DNA of 64,000 nucleotides from Caenispirillum bisanense (GCF_039523075.1 NZ_BAAAEP010000003.1:115238-179237); one strand, 5' to 3'. Shown: positions 44,985 to 55,321, counted from the first letter of the stretch. Notes: generated by a model from the sequence alone, not told the origin. A program made the numbers and translations.

Positions 44985-47260
44985 TCAGTTGGCGAGCGGC
45001 TTGCCGGTCTCAAGCATGGCGCGCAGGCGGTCGCGGCTGGCGGCGGTGGCGGCGAGGCGGCGCACCGCCTCGCGCTCCAGGGCGTAAAGCGCGTCTTCCG
45101 CCACCGGGGCCGAGGGCTGGGTATCGCCGCCGGTGACGATGGCGGCCAGTTCCTCCAGCACCACCCCATCGTGGGCGGACAGACGTCCGGCGGCGCGGGC
45201 GGCGTGGACGCCGTTCATCAGCGAGACGCGCCCCGATGGCCCCGGCAGGGCAATGGCCTGCTCGGCGGGCGGCACGTAGCCCGGCACCAGGGCGAGGCAG
45301 CGGGCCTTCGCATCGGCCAGCAGGCGGTCGCGGTTCATGGTGATGCCGTCGCCCGCGCCGAGCAATCCCATGGCCCGCGCCTCCAGGGCGGAGCGGGAGA
45401 TGCGGGCGCCGGCGATGGTCTCGAAGGCGGCGGCGGGGGCGGGCAGGGGGCCTTTCGGCAGGTCGGCGCGGGCGCCCATGCGCAGCAGCAGGCGGGTGGT
45501 GCCGCCCCAGCCGGGAATGATGCCAACCAGCCGCTCCACCAGCCCGAGGCCGGCTTCCGCCCACGCCTGGATGGCGTCGCAGTGCAGCAGGATCTCGCAG
45601 CCGCCGCCGACCGCCACCCCCTGTGGCGCCCCGACCACCGGGAAGGGCGCGGCCCGCAGGGCGCGGAACGCCTGCTGGCCGCGCAGGATGTAGGCGTCGA
45701 GCCCGGCGGGGTCGTCCAGCAGGGCGACGAAGCGGGCCAGATCGGCGCCGGCGGAGAAGGCGCGGGGGTGATCATTGGCGAGCACCAGTCCGGCGATGTC
45801 GCGCCGCGCCGTCGCCCGCTCCACCGCCGCCAGCAGGTCTTCCGACACCACGTTCATCTTGGTGCGGAAGGACAGGCAGGCGATGCCGTCGCCGAGGTCG
45901 CGCAGCACGGCAGCCGGCGTGTCCTCCATCACCGCCGCATCGTCCAGGCGCAGCACGCCCGGCGCCCGCAGCGGCGGCCGGTTGAAGCCGCCGGCGGCGG
46001 GGGGCTCGGCGAGCAGCGGGGGGAGNNNNNNNNNNCCCCCCCGGCGGCGCCGCCCCCGCCCAGCAGCGCCGGCACCTCGCGCCCCTCGGCGGCGAGGCGG
46101 TCGGCGATGGCGCGGCAGCCGACGGCATCGGCCAGCGCGAACGGCCCCCTGGCCCAGTTGTAGCCCAGTTCCATGGCGGCATCGGCGGCGGCCGGGTCGT
46201 CGGCGATCTCCGGCGCCATGGCGGCGGCGTAGGACACCGTCTGCGACAGCACCGCCCAGGCATAGCGGCCGAGGGCGTCGTCGCGGGCGATGAGGCCGGC
46301 GAGATCGGGGGCGACGGCGGGCGCCGGCCGCTCCGGGCGGTAGGCGCCGGTTTCCAGGTCCATCACCTCGCGCGTCCGGCGTCCGGCGGCGTCCTTGACC
46401 ATGCGATAGAAGCCGCCGCCCGCCTTGCGGCCCACCTGTCCGGCCTCGATCATGGCGCGCAGGCGCGGCTGGCCGAGGATGTCGTGGGCGCGGTGGGCGT
46501 CGTCGGCCGGCAGGGCGTCGAACAGGCTGCCCCAGACGTGGGGGATGAGGTCGATGCCAACCAGATCGAACAGGCCGAAGATGCCGGTCGGCGGAATGCC
46601 GAAGGGGCGGCCGGCCACCGCGTCCGCCTCCTCCACCGTCAGGCCGTGGGCGAAGGCTTCCATCACCGCCACGGTCATCCAGAAGCAGCCGATGCGGTTG
46701 GCGATGAAGGCCGGCGTGTCGCGGCAGTCGATCACCGTCTTGCCGAGCAGCCGGTCGGCCGCCTCGCGCACCAGGGCGGCGGTGACGGGGTCGGTGCGCG
46801 GGCCGGCCACCACCTCCAGCAGGCGCATGTGGCGGACCGGGTTGAAGAAGTGGGTGATGACGAAATCGCGGGCGAAGCGCTCCGGCAGGCCCTCGGTCAG
46901 GCGGGCGAGCGGGATGGTGGAGGTGTTGGAGGAGACCGCCGCGCCGCCCTGCCTCACCGCCTCCACCCTGGCGAAGAGGGCGCGCTTGACGTCCAGGTTC
47001 TCGACCACCGCCTCGACGATCCAGTCGGCATCGGCAAGGCGGCCGAGGTCGGCGTCGATGCCGCCCGTTTCCACCAGCGCCACGGCGCTGTCGTGCATGA
47101 AGGCGCCGGCCGTCTGCTGGCGGGCAAGGCCGGCGCGGGCCTGCTCTGCCGTCACGTCGAGCAGCACCACCGGCACCCCGGCGTTGGCGAACTGGGCCGC
47201 GATGCCGCCGCCCATGGACCCGGCGCCGAGCACCGCCGCCTTGCGAACCGTGCGTGTCAT
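44985..47260 (-). CDS. 3-hydroxyacyl-CoA dehydrogenase / enoyl-CoA hydratase fusion, interrupted by a gap
   Basis: This bifunctional beta-oxidation enzyme has about 760 residues. The dehydrogenase is N-terminal: LGAGSMGGGIAAQFANAG (NAD), SSNTSTIPLARL and HFFNPVRHMRLLEVV with the catalytic His. The hydratase is C-terminal: HPRAFSAGADL, VGGGCEILLHCDA and GLVERLVGIIPGWGGTTRL carrying both catalytic Glu. Ten N at 46026-46035 fall in the Gly/Pro-rich linker. With ten bases there the frames on the two sides do not match (2276 bp total), so the gap length is wrong; the gene itself is probably intact. Its ATG overlaps the thiolase stop (ATGA). Confidence 0.88.
46026..46035. other. Assembly gap (10 N) in the fusion-enzyme gene
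   Basis: The gap lies between a G-run and a C-run in the linker codons. The reading frame closes only if the true gap is not 10 bases (for example 8 or 11). Confidence 0.95.
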
Positions 47261-48393
47261 GCCGCCTCCAGGATCATGGCGATGCCCATGCCGCCGCCGA
47301 TGCACTGGGTGGCGAGCGCGTGGGTCTTGCCCTCGCGCGCGAGCAGGGTCGCCGCCTTGCCGACCAGCCGCGTGCCGGTTGCGCCGAGCGGGTGGCCGAG
47401 GGCGATGGCGCCGCCGTCGACGTTCAGCCGGTCCTCGGCGATGCCGAGGTCACGGCGGCAGGCTTCCGCCTGGGCGGCGAAGGCCTCGTTCATCTCCACC
47501 AGGTCGATGTCGGCGATGGTGAGGCCGGCGCGGGCGAGCGCCTTGCGCGTCGCCTCGATGGGGCCGAGGCCCATGACCCCCGGCGCGCAGCCCGATACGG
47601 CGAAGGATTTCACCGCCGCCAGCACCGTCAGGCCGTGGCGGGCGGCGAAGTCCTCGGTACACACCAGCACCGCCGTGGCGCCGTCGGTCATGGGCGAGGA
47701 CGAGGCGGCGGTGACGGTGCCGTCGGCCTTGAACGCCGGCTTCAGGGTGGCGAGCTTCTCCAGCGTGGTGGCGCGGATGCAGCCGTCGGTGTCGACCACC
47801 GTGTCGCCCACCGGCACCGGCACGATTTCGGGCGCAAGGCGGCCGCCGTCGCGGGCGGCGACGGCCTTGCTCTGGCTCCAGTGGCCGAAGCGGTCCTGGT
47901 CCTCGCGGCTCAGGCCGTACATCGCCGCCACCCGCTCGGCGGTCAGCCCGACGTTGATGTAGTCGGCCACCATCTGCGCGTCCCAGGCCGGGTTGGGCAG
48001 CTGGTTGAAGCCCATCATCGGCACCCGCGACATGCATTCGGTGCCGCCGCAGATGAAGGCCTCGCCGGCGTTGGTGGCGATCATGCCGGCCGCCATCTGC
48101 ACCGCCTGGATGGACGAGCCGCACCAGCGGTTGATGGTGGCGCCGGCCACCGTTTCCGGCAGCCCGGCCAGCATGCCGACGATGCGGCCGATGTTGAGGC
48201 CCTGCTCCCCTTCCGGGAAGGCGCAGCCCCAGATGACGTCCTCAATCTCCGCCGGCGGCACGCCGGTGCGGTCGATCAGGGCGCGGATGACGTGGGCGCC
48301 CAGGTCGTCGGGGCGCATGCCGGCCAGCGCGCCCTTGTGGGCGAAGGTAAAGGGAGTGCGGCAATAGCCGGCGATGACGGCCTTGCGGGTCAT
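47257..48393 (-). CDS. Acetyl-CoA C-acyltransferase (thiolase)
   Basis: The thiolase cleaves 3-ketoacyl-CoA, the final beta-oxidation step. The 378-residue product has the acyl-carrying Cys in INRWCGSSIQAV (about residue 88), GGTECMSRVPM, NEAFAAQ and the C-terminal ALATQCIGGGMGIAM with the second Cys. It lies between the ligase and the fusion-enzyme gene. Confidence 0.95.
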   Translation of the reverse strand: MTRKAVIAGYCRTPFTFAHKGALAGMRPDDLGAHVIRALIDRTGVPPAEIEDVIWGCAFPEGEQGLNIGRIVGMLAGLPETVAGATINRWCGSSIQAVQMAAGMIATNAGEAFICGGTECMSRVPMMGFNQLPNPAWDAQMVADYINVGLTAERVAAMYGLSREDQDRFGHWSQSKAVAARDGGRLAPEIVPVPVGDTVVDTDGCIRATTLEKLATLKPAFKADGTVTAASSSPMTDGATAVLVCTEDFAARHGLTVLAAVKSFAVSGCAPGVMGLGPIEATRKALARAGLTIADIDLVEMNEAFAAQAEACRRDLGIAEDRLNVDGGAIALGHPLGATGTRLVGKAATLLAREGKTHALATQCIGGGMGIAMILEAA

Positions 48394-48424
48394 GCTGTCG
48401 ATCCTTTGCGAGGCGCCGGCGGGC

Positions 48425-50215
48425 TCAGGCGTAGAGGCCGGCGATTTCGGTGGCGTATTTCTTCGCGATGTTGGAACGGCGGACCTTCATGGTGGCCGTC
48501 ACCTCGTCATCGTCGTGGTCCAGTTCCTTGGTCAGCAGGTGGAACTTGCGGACGTGCGACACCTGCGCCAGCTGGCCGTTGGCGGCGTTGATCTCGCCCT
48601 GCACCAGCTCGCGCACCGCCGGGTTCTCGGCCAGGCTGCGGAAGTGGGTGTAGGCGATGCCGTGTTCCTCGGCCCACTTGCCCACCGTTTCCAGGTCGAT
48701 CTGGATGAGGGCGGAGACGTACTTGCGGCCCTCGCCGATGACGATGCATTCCTTGATGTAGGGGCTGCCCTTGACGGTGTTCTCGATCTCCGACGGGCTC
48801 AGGTTCTTGCCGCCGGCGGTGATGATGATGTCCTTCAGGCGGTCGACGATGCGGAACTGGCCGTCCACCATCTCCACCACGTCGCCGGTGTGCAGCCAGC
48901 CGCCGCGGATGGAGGCGGCGGTGGCCTCCGGGTTCTTGTAGTAGCCGGCGAAGACCACCTCGCCGCGCACCTGCAGCTCGCCCATGTCGCCGATGCGGCA
49001 CTCGGCGCCGTGGATGGCGGGCCCGACGCAGCCCGGCGCGGTGCGGCCGGGGTACTGGCCGGTGACCATGCCGGTGGTCTCGGTCAGGCCGTAGATCTCC
49101 AGCACCGGCACGCCGATGGTGCGGAAGAAGGTGACGATGCGCCGCGAGATGGGCGCCGCCCCGGTCAGCGCCACCTGCGCCTTGCGCAGGCCGATGTAGT
49201 TGCGCAGGGCGCGGAAGATCAGCAGCGTGCACAGCGCGAAGGTCAGCCGCTGGCCGAGGCTGCGCTGGGCCGGCGGCACCTCGGCGAAGGGTTCGCAGGC
49301 GGCGACGGCGCGGTCGAACAGCCAGCGGCGCAGGCCGCCGGCCTCGATCATCTTGATGTGGATGGCGCTGTGCAGCTTTTCCCAGATGCGCGGCACGCCG
49401 AGGAAGCTGGTCGGCGCCACCTCGCGCAGGTCTTCCTGCACGGTGCGCAGGCTTTCGCCGAAGTTCACCATGCCGCCGCCGTAGATCGGGCCCATGGTGG
49501 TGAACATCTGCTCCGCCACATGGCAGAGCGGCAGGTAGGACAGGTGGCTGGTGCCGGGGCCGGCGCCCAGGCGCTCCATGATGGCGGCGGCCTCGGCCCG
49601 CATGTTGCGCCAGGTGATCATGGCGCCCTTGGGCTTGCCGGTGGAGCCGGAGGTGTAGATCATCAGCGCCACGTCATCGAGCGACTGGCCGTCCACCCGC
49701 CGTTCCATCTCCGCCGGGTCGCGGTCACGCCCCAGCGCCTCCACCTCCGCGAAGGAGATGATGCGGTCGCGCGGGTAATGGCGCAGGCCCTTCATGTCGA
49801 TGACGATGATGCGCTTCAGGCGCGGCAGCTGGTCCTGGCATTCCAGCACCTTGTCGGCCTGTTCCTGGTCCTCGCAAATGACCAGCTGCACCTCGGCATG
49901 GCCGAGCACATAGGCCACCTCCGACGCCGGGCTGGTGGGGTAGACGCCGACCGCGATGCCGCCGGCGATGCCGGCGCCGAACTGGGCCAGCACCCACTCG
50001 ATGCGGTTGTCGGACAGGATGCCGACATGGCCGCCGCTCTCCAGCCCCAGCGCCGTCAGGCCGAGGGCGACGGCGCGGGCGCGGGCGTAGTAGTCGCCCC
50101 AGGTGACGGGGTTCCAGATGCCGAAATCCTTCTGGCGCAGGGCGATGCCGGCCGGCGTCTGCTCGGCGCGGCGGCGCAGCATCTGCACCAGGGTCAGCGG
50201 GGGAAGCTCTGCCAT
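48425..50215 (-). CDS. AMP-dependent acyl-CoA synthetase (long-chain type)
   Basis: This ANL ligase probably activates the imported acid to its CoA ester. The 596-residue product has YTSGSTGKPKGAM (P-loop, about residue 180), YGLTETTG (about 335), WLHTGDVV and DRLKDIIITAGGKNLSP. The ATG at 50215 is chosen because GAGGA lies about 8 nt upstream; a GTG at 50230 overlapping the livF stop is possible. Long-chain or aromatic acids are candidate substrates. Confidence 0.9.
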   Translation of the reverse strand: MAELPPLTLVQMLRRRAEQTPAGIALRQKDFGIWNPVTWGDYYARARAVALGLTALGLESGGHVGILSDNRIEWVLAQFGAGIAGGIAVGVYPTSPASEVAYVLGHAEVQLVICEDQEQADKVLECQDQLPRLKRIIVIDMKGLRHYPRDRIISFAEVEALGRDRDPAEMERRVDGQSLDDVALMIYTSGSTGKPKGAMITWRNMRAEAAAIMERLGAGPGTSHLSYLPLCHVAEQMFTTMGPIYGGGMVNFGESLRTVQEDLREVAPTSFLGVPRIWEKLHSAIHIKMIEAGGLRRWLFDRAVAACEPFAEVPPAQRSLGQRLTFALCTLLIFRALRNYIGLRKAQVALTGAAPISRRIVTFFRTIGVPVLEIYGLTETTGMVTGQYPGRTAPGCVGPAIHGAECRIGDMGELQVRGEVVFAGYYKNPEATAASIRGGWLHTGDVVEMVDGQFRIVDRLKDIIITAGGKNLSPSEIENTVKGSPYIKECIVIGEGRKYVSALIQIDLETVGKWAEEHGIAYTHFRSLAENPAVRELVQGEINAANGQLAQVSHVRKFHLLTKELDHDDDEVTATMKVRRSNIAKKYATEIAGLYA

Positions 50216-50226
50216 GGCGGGCATCC

Positions 50227-51057
50227 TCACGACAGCCAGCGCTTGCGGCGCTTGTAGTGTTTGACGTCGCGGTAGTTCCGCGCCGCCCCTTCCTCGCCCA
50301 TGCCGAGGTAGAACTCGCGCACGTCCTGGTCGCGCATCAGCGTCTCCACCGGCCCGTCGGTGACGATGCGCCCCGTCTCCATGATGTAGGCGTAGGAGGC
50401 GACGGCGAAGGCCATGGCGGCGTTCTGCTCCACCACCAGCATGCTGGTGCCGTGCTCGGCATTGATGCGGGCGATGATGGTGAAGATTTCCTCGGTCAGC
50501 AGCGGCGACAGGCCGAGGGACGGCTCGTCGAGCAGGATGAGGCGCGGGTTGGCCACCAGCGCCCGGCCGATGGCGAGCATCTGCTGCTCGCCCCCGGACA
50601 GGTAGCCGGCAAGGCCCTTGCGGCGCTCGTACAGGCGGGGGAAGTACTGGTAGACGAGGTCGAAGTCCCGCGCCGAGGCTCCGGCGCGGGAATAGGTGGC
50701 GGCGACCAGGTTTTCCTCGACGGTCAGGTCTTCGAACACATGGCGCCCTTCCATGACGTGGAAGAGGCCGGCGTGGACCAGCGCGTGCGGCTTGCGGCCG
50801 CGCGTGGAGGCCCCGGCGAACACCACGTCGCCGGCCGTCAGCGCCCCGTTTTCCAGGTCGAGCAGGCCGGAGATTGCCTTCAGCGTGGTGGTCTTGCCCG
50901 CCCCGTTGGAGCCGAGCAGCGCCACCACCTGACCCTCCGGCACCCGCAGCGACAGGCCGCGCAGCACCTGGACGGTGTGGTTGTAGACCACCTCGATGTT
51001 GTTCACTTCAAGCAGGCTCGCCGTCTCCGGCCGCCGCGCCGCCGCCACCGCGTTCAT
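50227..51057 (-). CDS. livF: Branched-chain-type ABC transporter ATP-binding protein LivF
   Basis: This is one of two ATPases of the transporter. The 276-residue product has LLGSNGAGKTTTLK (Walker A, about residue 47), YLSGGEQQMLAIG (signature) and LILLDEPSLGLSP (Walker B). The C-terminal YRDVKHYKRRKRWLS tail is longer than in typical LivF and is common in copies linked to acyl-CoA ligases. Confidence 0.92.
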   Translation of the reverse strand: MNAVAAARRPETASLLEVNNIEVVYNHTVQVLRGLSLRVPEGQVVALLGSNGAGKTTTLKAISGLLDLENGALTAGDVVFAGASTRGRKPHALVHAGLFHVMEGRHVFEDLTVEENLVAATYSRAGASARDFDLVYQYFPRLYERRKGLAGYLSGGEQQMLAIGRALVANPRLILLDEPSLGLSPLLTEEIFTIIARINAEHGTSMLVVEQNAAMAFAVASYAYIMETGRIVTDGPVETLMRDQDVREFYLGMGEEGAARNYRDVKHYKRRKRWLS

Positions 51058-51061
51058 GGCC

Positions 51062-52246
51062 TCAGCCCCCGGTGCGGGTCAGGTTGATCCAGTCGGAGAC
51101 CGGCACCATCTTCTGCTGCCCCATGTCGGCCCGGTAGATGCGGCCGACCGGGATGGAGTTGCCGGGGATGCTGACCGGCACGCCGATCAGGCCGCCGGTG
51201 TCGAAGTCCTTCAGGCTGTTGAGCGCCGCCTTCATGTTGGCGCCGGTCAGTTCCTTGCCGTCGGCCAGGGTGCGCTTCACCGCCTCGGTCATCAGCATGG
51301 CGGTCAGCATGCCCTGGATGTAGGCGGTGGACTGGTACTCCGGCCGCATGGCGCGGATCTTCTCCAGCATCGGCGCGTCTTCGGTGTCGTAGTAGTAGCG
51401 GTAGGGCATGACGCCCATGAAGCCGTCGGCGGCGGCGCCCATCTTCATGACGATGCTGTTGTCCATGGACCAGAAGGTGCCCATGAACTTGGTCTCCATC
51501 CCCATCTGCCGGGCCTGATTGATGAACTCGGGAATGGGGGCGAGGATGTAGCCGTGGAAGATGGTGTAGTCGGGCCGGGCGCGGCGCAGCTTCAGCACCT
51601 CGGTCGAGACGTCGACGGAGCCGGGCGGCGTGACGATGGTCTCCACCACCTCCAGCCCCAGCGCCTTGGCGCGCTCGCTGCTGGTGGCGATGGGGTCGCG
51701 ACCGAACTCGGTGTCGGAATGGACGAAGGCCACCTTGGCGCCGGCTTTCTCCTGCGCGATGTACTCCAGCAGGATGCCGAACATCTCGGTGTAGTCCGGC
51801 CCGGCCATGAACTGCAGCGGGTAGGTGCCGGGGTCGTTCAGTTCCGTCGCGAAGGAGGCGCCGGCCATCAGGATGCCGCCGTGACGCTCCAGTTCCGGGT
51901 CGATGGTCTTGGCGAAGGCGGTGGAATCGCCGTAGTAGAGGGTGACCTTGTGCTGGCCGGTGATCTTGTTGAAGGCAGCCACCGAGGCATCGACCTTGTA
52001 GGCGGTGTCTTCCGGCACGTAGCGCAGCATGCGGCCTTCGATGCCGCCCTGCTCGTTGACCATCTTCACCCAGTCCTGGATGCCGGCATGGATGCCCTCG
52101 CCGGCGAAGGCGAAGACGCCGGTCAGCGGGATGGAGCCGCCGAGCACGATGTCGTCCGCCGCGCGCGCCTGCGGCAGCGCCGCCGATGCCGCCAGCCCGG
52201 CGGCCAGCGCCGCCCCCAGCACGGTCCTGCGGGAAAGCTTGAACAT
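51062..52246 (-). CDS. ABC transporter substrate-binding protein (Leu/Ile/Val-binding type)
   Basis: The periplasmic receptor has 394 residues. Its N-terminus, LSRRTVLGAALAAGLAASAA, looks like a Tat signal with twin arginines, cut near ARA-AD. The mature part has the type I periplasmic fold: IVLGGSIPLTGVFAFAGEG at the start and FVHSDTEFGRD mid-domain. The ligand is unknown; clustering with fatty-acid-type enzymes suggests a carboxylate rather than an amino acid. Confidence 0.9.
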   Translation of the reverse strand: MFKLSRRTVLGAALAAGLAASAALPQARAADDIVLGGSIPLTGVFAFAGEGIHAGIQDWVKMVNEQGGIEGRMLRYVPEDTAYKVDASVAAFNKITGQHKVTLYYGDSTAFAKTIDPELERHGGILMAGASFATELNDPGTYPLQFMAGPDYTEMFGILLEYIAQEKAGAKVAFVHSDTEFGRDPIATSSERAKALGLEVVETIVTPPGSVDVSTEVLKLRRARPDYTIFHGYILAPIPEFINQARQMGMETKFMGTFWSMDNSIVMKMGAAADGFMGVMPYRYYYDTEDAPMLEKIRAMRPEYQSTAYIQGMLTAMLMTEAVKRTLADGKELTGANMKAALNSLKDFDTGGLIGVPVSIPGNSIPVGRIYRADMGQQKMVPVSDWINLTRTGG

Positions 52247-52296
52247 CTGGTTGTCCTCCCTGAGTGTTTCTTCGGTTCTTGGACGCGGGTACGGGG

Positions 52297-53340
52297 TCAG
52301 GTCTTGAAGGGCCACAGGTGGAAGAACCGGCGGATGCGCCGCCACACTTCGGCCAGGCCCTGGGGCTCGAAGATCAGGAACAGCACGATCAGGGCGCCGA
52401 ACACGATGGTGCGCACCGGCGACAGCAGCGCCACCGCATCGGGCAGCCACGGCGACAGCCAGCCGACCGCCAACTTCAGCGCCTCCGGCACCATGGTCAT
52501 GAAGGCCGCGCCCAGCACGGCGCCGAGGATGGAGCCCATGCCGCCGACGATGATGGCGGCCAGGAAGAAGATGGACATCACCAGCGGGAAGCTTTCCGGC
52601 GTGATGACGCGGAAGAAATAGGCCCACAGCCCGCCCGCCACGCCAGCATAGAAGCTCGACAGGGCGAAGCTCAGCAGCTTGTAGCGCAGCAGGCGGATGC
52701 CCAGCACCTCGGCGGAGATGTCGCGGTCGCGGATGGCGATGAAGGCGCGGCCGATGCGGGTGCGGAACAGGTTGGCGGCGCCGAACACCATCAGCACCGT
52801 CACCGGCACGATCAGCCAGTAAAGCGTCCGCGGCTGGTCCAGCACGATGCCGAAGATGCTGGCCGGCGGCATGGTCAGTCCGGAAACGCCGCCGGTGACC
52901 GAGGTCCAGTGCGAAAAGACGAAGTGCAGGATGACCGAGGCGGCGATGGTGGCGATGGCGAGGTAAAGCCCCTTCACCCGCAGGCTCGGCACCCCCACCA
53001 CCAGCCCCGCCAGGCTGGCGGTCAGGCCGCCGGCGACGAGGTTGAGCAGGAACGGCGTGCCCAGGTTGATCTCCAGCCACGCCACCGTATAGGCGCCCAC
53101 CCCCATGAAGGCGGCCTGCCCCAGGCTCACCAGCCCGGTATAGCCGGTGAGGATGTTGAGGCCGGTGGCCGAGGCGATGTTGATGGCCACCAGGCAGGCC
53201 ATGTAGATCCAGTACGGCCCGGCGACGAAGGGGAAGACGGCCAGCAGGGCGAACAGGCCGACCAGCCAGGCGCGCTGCACCGTGGTGTCGAACAGGGCCT
53301 CGTCGGCGGCGTAGGTCTGTTTGGCGGCTCCGATGCGCAT
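52297..53340 (-). CDS. livM: Branched-chain-type ABC transporter permease LivM
   Basis: The 347-residue permease has about 8-10 membrane segments, with NILTGYTGLVSLGQAAFMGVGAY (LivM signature, about residue 62) and FIAIRDRDISAEVLGI (cytosolic coupling loop, about 215). It lies 2 bp after livH. Confidence 0.93.
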   Translation of the reverse strand: MRIGAAKQTYAADEALFDTTVQRAWLVGLFALLAVFPFVAGPYWIYMACLVAINIASATGLNILTGYTGLVSLGQAAFMGVGAYTVAWLEINLGTPFLLNLVAGGLTASLAGLVVGVPSLRVKGLYLAIATIAASVILHFVFSHWTSVTGGVSGLTMPPASIFGIVLDQPRTLYWLIVPVTVLMVFGAANLFRTRIGRAFIAIRDRDISAEVLGIRLLRYKLLSFALSSFYAGVAGGLWAYFFRVITPESFPLVMSIFFLAAIIVGGMGSILGAVLGAAFMTMVPEALKLAVGWLSPWLPDAVALLSPVRTIVFGALIVLFLIFEPQGLAEVWRRIRRFFHLWPFKT

Positions 53341-53342
53341 GG

Positions 53343-54221
53343 CTACAGTCGCTCGATCTCGTGGGTTCCGAACAGGCCGTAGGGGCGGACCAGCAGGACC
53401 GCGACCAACAGCGTGAAGGTGGCGAGCATCTTGAACTCGCCGCCGAGGTAGGCGCCGGCCAGGGCCTCCAGCAGGCCAATGAACAGGCCCGCCACCAGGG
53501 CGCCGAGCACGCTGTCGAGGCCGCCGACGATCACCACCACCAGCACCGACAGGCCGAACACGCCCATGGTGGGCGAGATGCCGCCGATGGCGCCGACCAG
53601 CATCCCCGACCCGGCGGCGGTGACACAGGCGATCACCCAGGCCAGCGAGAACACCCGCGGCACGTTGATGCCCATGGAATAGGCCGCGGCCTGATCGCCG
53701 GCGGTGGCGCGCAGGGCGACGCCGCCGCGCCAGAAGCGGAACAGCAGCAGGAAGCCGGCCACCACCACCGCCGCCACCGCAAAGGCTGTCGCCACCTTGG
53801 CGGAGACGTAGGCCTCGCCGAGGAACAGCGGCGTCGTCGGCATGTAGTCGGGCAGCATCAGCGGGTTGGCGCCCCAGATCAGTTCCACCGTGCCGACCAG
53901 CACGCTGCCGAGGCCGATGGTCAGCATGAAGACGCTGATCGGGCTTTCGCCCAGCATCGGGCGGATGAGCGTGCGCTCCACCGCCGCGCCGAACAGCCCG
54001 GCGACGGCCAGCGTCAGCAGCGCCGCCAGCCAGTGGGGCAGGGCCATGCCGGCGGCGAAGCCGAAGAACACATAGCCGCCGAGCATGAGGATCTCGCCGA
54101 TGGCCAGGTTGACCACCCGCGTCGCCTTGTAGATCAGCACGAAGGCAAGGCCCGTCAGGGCATAGAGACCGCCGGAGCCGATGCCGGCGAGGCTCACCTC
54201 GGCCAGGAACAGCCAGTCCAT
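53343..54221 (-). CDS. livH: Branched-chain-type ABC transporter permease LivH
   Basis: The 292-residue permease has GLYALTGLAFVLIYKATRVVNLAIGEILMLGGY at the N-terminus and LRATAGDQAAAYSMGINV, the coupling loop. It follows livG by 1 bp. The start MDWLFLAEV (54221) fits this spacing. Confidence 0.93.
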   Translation of the reverse strand: MDWLFLAEVSLAGIGSGGLYALTGLAFVLIYKATRVVNLAIGEILMLGGYVFFGFAAGMALPHWLAALLTLAVAGLFGAAVERTLIRPMLGESPISVFMLTIGLGSVLVGTVELIWGANPLMLPDYMPTTPLFLGEAYVSAKVATAFAVAAVVVAGFLLLFRFWRGGVALRATAGDQAAAYSMGINVPRVFSLAWVIACVTAAGSGMLVGAIGGISPTMGVFGLSVLVVVIVGGLDSVLGALVAGLFIGLLEALAGAYLGGEFKMLATFTLLVAVLLVRPYGLFGTHEIERL

Positions 54222-54222
54222 G

Positions 54223-55134
54223 TCACGCCACCTCCCGCTTGCCGGCCTGGACGCGGGCGCGCAGGTCGCCGACATCGCCGGACCCGAGGTAGGCGGCGAT
54301 GACGTCGGGGTTGGCGGCCACCTCGCGCGGCAGGCCCTGGGCGATGACCTGCCCGAAGTTCAGCACCACCACATGGTCGGAAATGTCCATGACCATGCCC
54401 ATGTCGTGCTCGACCATCAGGATGGTGACGCCCCATTCCTCCTTCACGTCGAGGATGAAGCGGGCCATGTCCTCGGTTTCCTCGCGGTTCATGCCGGCCA
54501 CCGGCTCGTCGAGCATGAGGATGCGCGGCTTCATGGCCAGCGCGCGCGCCAGTTCCACCCGCTTCTGCAGGCCATAGGACAGGGCGGCGACGGGGGCGTT
54601 GCGGATGTGGTCGATTTCAAGGAAGTCGATGATGCGTTCCTCGATCTCGCGGCGCAGTTCCATCTCCTCCCGCCGGGCGCGGCCGAAGTACCACAGGGCA
54701 TCCAGCAGGCCGGTCCGCATGTGGGCGTGGCGGCCGAGCTTGATGTTGTCGAGCACGGTCATGCCGCGGAACAGGGCGATGTTCTGGAACGTGCGCGCCA
54801 TGCCGAGCCTGGCGCGATCAGGGGCGTGCAGGTGGTTCACGCTGTCGCCGAAGAACCGGATGGTGCCGGTGTTGGCCTTGTAGAAGCCGGAGATGGTGTT
54901 GAACAGCGAGGTCTTGCCGGCCCCGTTCGGCCCGATGACCGAGGTGACGGAGCCTTCCGCCACCGTGAAGCCGACCCCATCCAGGGCGCGCAGGCCACCG
55001 AAGTAGAGGGCGACGCCCTCCACCTCCAGGGCGGCGGCGGCCGGGGCGGCGGCGGCCGAGGGCGGCGCGGCGGCGGCAGAGGCGGAAGCGGGGTCGGCGG
55101 CGGCCGGTCGCAGCGGGCTGACGGCGGTGCTCAT
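54223..55134 (-). CDS. livG: Branched-chain-type ABC transporter ATP-binding protein LivG
   Basis: The 303-residue ATPase has IGPNGAGKTSLFN (Walker A, about residue 70), ALSYGLQKRVELARAL (signature) and ILMLDEPVAGMN (Walker B). An Ala/Pro/Ser-rich N-terminal extension of about 35 residues precedes the domain, which is unusual; the start may be later. It is the first transporter gene, 187 bp after the regulator gene. Confidence 0.92.
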   Translation of the reverse strand: MSTAVSPLRPAAADPASASAAAAPPSAAAAPAAAALEVEGVALYFGGLRALDGVGFTVAEGSVTSVIGPNGAGKTSLFNTISGFYKANTGTIRFFGDSVNHLHAPDRARLGMARTFQNIALFRGMTVLDNIKLGRHAHMRTGLLDALWYFGRARREEMELRREIEERIIDFLEIDHIRNAPVAALSYGLQKRVELARALAMKPRILMLDEPVAGMNREETEDMARFILDVKEEWGVTILMVEHDMGMVMDISDHVVVLNFGQVIAQGLPREVAANPDVIAAYLGSGDVGDLRARVQAGKREVA

Positions 55135-55321
55135 CGGCCGGCGCCTCCCGCGCGGGGCGGGCACGGCCGGCGGCGGAGCGCGGACGGCAGGCGGCGGCGT
55201 TCGGCCCGGCACGGGGCCGCGGCCATGGGGACTGTCGCGGACAAGGTCTCCTCCCTGGTGACACGTCGGCGCCGGTTTTGTGGGGGGCGTCTCGACGTCT
55301 TGCCGGATTGACGGGTGTGGT

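Noticed and set aside
55231..55244. TGTC-GCG-GACA palindrome upstream of livG as a second GntR operator
   Set aside because: Its half-site spacing (3 bp) differs from the site at 56142-56152 (1 bp), so it does not match the same consensus.
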